From: Myxococcales bacterium
Lineage (GTDB): Bacteria > Pseudomonadota > Gammaproteobacteria > DSM-16500
Length of the DNA: 45,280 nucleotides
Reading direction: 5' to 3'
Assembly (NCBI GenBank): GCA_903970525.1
Contig: CAJCIZ010000045.1
Coordinates: 1 to 45,280, forward strand
Under the pieces are notes generated by a model. It worked only from the letters and a program-made list of their open reading frames with translations. It ran no database searches and had not been told where the DNA came from. This document shows, piece by piece, positions 43,009 through 45,280 of this stretch; positions within the stretch are counted from its first letter, which is position 1, and every line of letters begins with the position of its first letter. Both the position numbers and the translations under genes were made by a program.

Positions 43009-44454
43009 TTATGATTTCGCAGTACCACCTACCGTTAATGCATCCACCCGCAACGTCGGCTGTCCAACGCCTACAGGAACGCTCTGCCCATCCTTGCCGC
43101 AAATCCCAACACCTGCATCTAATTTCAAATCATTACCAACCATGGAAATTTTAGAGAGAACTTCTATCCCATTCCCCACCAAAGTTGCTCCCTTCACAGG
43201 TGATGTAATTTTTCCATTTTCAATGAGGTAGGCTTCATTGGCTGAGAACACAAATTTCCCAGAGGTAATATCAACTTGACCCCCACCAAAGTTCACTGCA
43301 TAAATACCTTTCTTCACAGAGGAAATAATTTCTTCTGGGGTCGATTTACCTGGCAACATATACGTATTTGTCATGCGCGGCATAGGAATATGCGCATACG
43401 ATTCACGTCTACCATTACCTGTGGATTGCGATCCCATTAATCGCGCATTACGTTTGTCTTGCATGTAATTTCGCAAAATACCATTTTCAATCAGCACAGT
43501 GCATTGCGTAGGAATACCTTCATCGTCAATGTTCAATGAACCGCGTCGATTAGGTAATGTCCCATCATCAACAATCGTACAAAGCGAAGAAGCAACTTGT
43601 TGCCCCATTTTGCCACTGAAGACAGATGTTTCTTTACGGTTAAAGTCACCTTCTAATCCATGCCCTACCGCTTCATGTAATAAGACGCCCGGCCAACCTG
43701 GGCCCAATACAACAGGCATTGTGCCTGCAGGCGCTTCGACTGCATCTAAATTCACTAAGGCTTGGCGCACTGCTTCTTTGCCATATTCTAATGCTTGGTC
43801 GTTATCTAAAAATTGTCTATAGTCGAAACGACCACCACCACCCGCATAACCATGCTCACGTTTGCCGTTCTGTTCGACAACAACACTCACGTTTAATCGC
43901 ACCAAGGGGCGCACATCTGCCGCTAAATGCCCATCACTGGCCATCACTAAAATCGTTTCATATTCTGCTGCTAAATTGACACTGACTTGAATCACTCTAG
44001 GATCTTGTTGACGGACGTATGCATCTACACGCTGTAATAATGCTACTTTGTCATGCTCACTGAGTGAAATTAAAGGATTCACTGGCAAATATAATTCGTG
44101 GCCGGTTGTCCAGTTCCACGCTTTAACGGCTTGATCTCCGTTGTGAACACTGATGCTGCGCGCGGCTTGTGCCGCCTGTTCCAATGCCGGGAGAATAATA
44201 TCATCCGAATAAGCAAAACCTGTTTTCTCGCCACTCATGGCGCGTACACCGACACCACGATCTATGTTGTAGCTGCCACCTTTAATGATGCCATCTTCTA
44301 ATACCCACGATTCAGAATAAACCGATTGAAAGTATAGATCCGCATTATCGACAGACTTACTCAGCACCGTACTTAATACATGTTGCAATTGTTTTTCTGT
44401 GATGCCTGCCGGATCTAATAAGTCCGCACGCGCTATTTCTAGAAAGTTTGTCAT
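43009..44454 (-). CDS. tldD: Metalloprotease TldD
   Basis: A 481-residue TldD. The zinc motif [11 protein letters not shown] is at residues 260-270 (H260, E261, H264), and [12 protein letters not shown] near the C-terminus supplies the Cys ligand. Other family parts are [40 protein letters not shown] and [20 protein letters not shown]. It works with TldE (39596-40942) as a heterodimer; the partner genes lie only 2 kb apart here, unlike E. coli where they are distant. Confidence 0.95.
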   Translation of the reverse strand: MTNFLEIARADLLDPAGITEKQLQHVLSTVLSKSVDNADLYFQSVYSESWVLEDGIIKGGSYNIDRGVGVRAMSGEKTGFAYSDDIILPALEQAAQAARSISVHNGDQAVKAWNWTTGHELYLPVNPLISLSEHDKVALLQRVDAYVRQQDPRVIQVSVNLAAEYETILVMASDGHLAADVRPLVRLNVSVVVEQNGKREHGYAGGGGRFDYRQFLDNDQALEYGKEAVRQALVNLDAVEAPAGTMPVVLGPGWPGVLLHEAVGHGLEGDFNRKETSVFSGKMGQQVASSLCTIVDDGTLPNRRGSLNIDDEGIPTQCTVLIENGILRNYMQDKRNARLMGSQSTGNGRRESYAHIPMPRMTNTYMLPGKSTPEEIISSVKKGIYAVNFGGGQVDITSGKFVFSANEAYLIENGKITSPVKGATLVGNGIEVLSKISMVGNDLKLDAGVGICGKDGQSVPVGVGQPTLRVDALTVGGTAKS

Positions 44455-44609
44455 TTATCTTCACCTTGTGTGAATATTTTACAATTCATTCAATCTCTGT
44501 CATTCCTATCCAGTCTGGAATCACAAGTAGTACATATTGACGGCAGATCATAAAGAGATCAGAATAAATCACTAGAGATTTATTCTTTCAACTGCTAGGG
44601 GACACCGTA

Positions 44610-45011
44610 ATGAAAACATTATACCTGCTAGTCGTCATGAATGTCGCTTTGATTCTATCAGCTTGTGCATCAACAACGCCTGCCGCTACTTCATCCTCAT
44701 CGCAGGCATCACAAACATCACAAGACACACAACCAGCGGTCTCTCCTCCCAAATGTCATCACCATCCTAAAGAACCAACGAATGTTAGCTTTTACATCGA
44801 CAAACAAAAACCAAATGGCCCCTATGAAGTCTTAGGTGAGGCCAAAGTTTCTAAATACAATACCGTTGGTGTTAAAAGACAAGAAGCAACCATTCGTGAC
44901 TTGATGAGTCAGATGGCAGCTTCGATTGGTGGTGATGCTGTGATGGATTTCAAAAATAGCAATGATACCATCACTGCTAAAGTCATTGCCTATCCCGCTA
45001 AGCTCGCTTAA
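44610..45011 (+). CDS. Small outer-envelope lipoprotein, unknown function
   Basis: 133 residues with a lipoprotein signal (VALILSACAS, Cys near residue 19), then a Ser/Thr/Gln linker (about 20-45). The folded part (VSFYIDKQKPNGPYEVLGEA, then QMAASIGGDAVMDFKNSND) resembles small lipoproteins of the YbjQ/DUF74-like or RcsF-like kind that have a GDAV segment, but I cannot name it firmly. GGGG lies 8 bases before the ATG. Convergent with the channel gene; stops overlap by 4 bases. Confidence 0.6.
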   Translation: MKTLYLLVVMNVALILSACASTTPAATSSSSQASQTSQDTQPAVSPPKCHHHPKEPTNVSFYIDKQKPNGPYEVLGEAKVSKYNTVGVKRQEATIRDLMSQMAASIGGDAVMDFKNSNDTITAKVIAYPAKLA

Positions 45012-45280
45012 TTCTGTTTGTCTTCTTGAACCGCCAGTGCAAGTTTTTCTAAATGCGCTGGCGTATTCATAAAGGGATATTCGCTTTTAACGTGAATTTC
45101 ATGATGCGGATAAGCCGGTTGAATTCCACTGCTTTCGAAGGCTTGCCAAATCGTCATTAATACTTCTGAACGCAACACTAATCGTGAACGCACTTGTCGC
45201 AAGTTAATAAAATAACGCACTTCAAATTCAATTAATCCTTCGCTGATTTCTTTTAATAAGACTTCAGGAACTGGATCTTT
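45008..45280 (-). CDS. Mechanosensitive channel MscS family, C-terminal part (cut by window)
   Basis: The frame runs from the window edge at 45280 to the stop at 45008; the 5' end lies outside. The visible 90 residues (KDPVPEVLLKEISEGLIEFE, VRYFINLRQVRSRLVLRSEV, WQAFESSGIQPAYPHHEIHV) are the C-terminal cytoplasmic domain of an MscS-type channel with the typical GI.(I/P)..P(H/Q)..(I/V). motif. The full protein would have several membrane helices upstream. Convergent with the lipoprotein gene. Confidence 0.75.
   Translation of the reverse strand, partial: KDPVPEVLLKEISEGLIEFEVRYFINLRQVRSRLVLRSEVLMTIWQAFESSGIQPAYPHHEIHVKSEYPFMNTPAHLEKLALAVQEDKQN

Overview
The window looks like a chromosomal piece of a low-GC gammaproteobacterium of the Legionellales/Coxiella type. 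This is inferred from the low-GC codon usage, from housekeeping genes in gammaproteobacterial order (mlaFEDCB, kdsD-kdsC-lptCAB-hpf, pmbA/yjgA, rluD-pgeF), from several lineage-restricted proteins resembling those of intracellular Legionellales, and from many short dispersed hairpin repeats between genes. No rRNA, convincing tRNA, CRISPR array or intact insertion sequence was seen.

Left part (1-11 kb) is an accessory region dominated by type IV (AbiE-like) toxin-antitoxin modules, each a winged-helix antitoxin/regulator followed by a nucleotidyltransferase toxin. Two are intact on the + strand (804-2439 and 7292-8666) and one on the - strand (3791-5492). A fourth (6244-7079) keeps only a frameshifted antitoxin and the first codons of its toxin. 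A fifth (9533-10365) keeps the antitoxin but its toxin is cut just before the catalytic motif. A sixth, more distant regulator/nucleotidyltransferase pair at 15.1-15.75 kb has a toxin reduced to 37 codons. Only yhbY, tag, a cupin gene and a fragment of another cupin gene sit among them. Several modules have recognisable palindromic operators over their promoters.

Middle part (11-22.5 kb) carries phoB with an unusually short phoR, then a run of unrecognised proteins (11152, 15953, 16422, 16870, 18476, 20250), some possibly secreted effectors, decayed genes (13929-15095 and a DUF2490-type outer-membrane protein at 19533-20218), a YVTN beta-propeller protein, and repeat hairpins.

Right part (22.6-45.3 kb) is mostly conserved envelope and housekeeping chromosome: bamD with a long Pro/Gln tail, rluD, pgeF, a DegQ-type protease, an RND efflux pair, the Mla phospholipid transport operon, divergent kdsD-kdsC-lptC-lptA-lptB (Kdo synthesis and LPS export) with hpf directly after lptB (no rpoN), a peptidyl-prolyl isomerase, pmbA/tldE, darP (yjgA), a murein L,D-transpeptidase-like protein, tldD, a lipoprotein and the end of an MscS-type channel gene cut by the window edge. 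Mla, Lpt, Bam and DegQ all serve the outer membrane, so this half is a compact envelope-biogenesis block.
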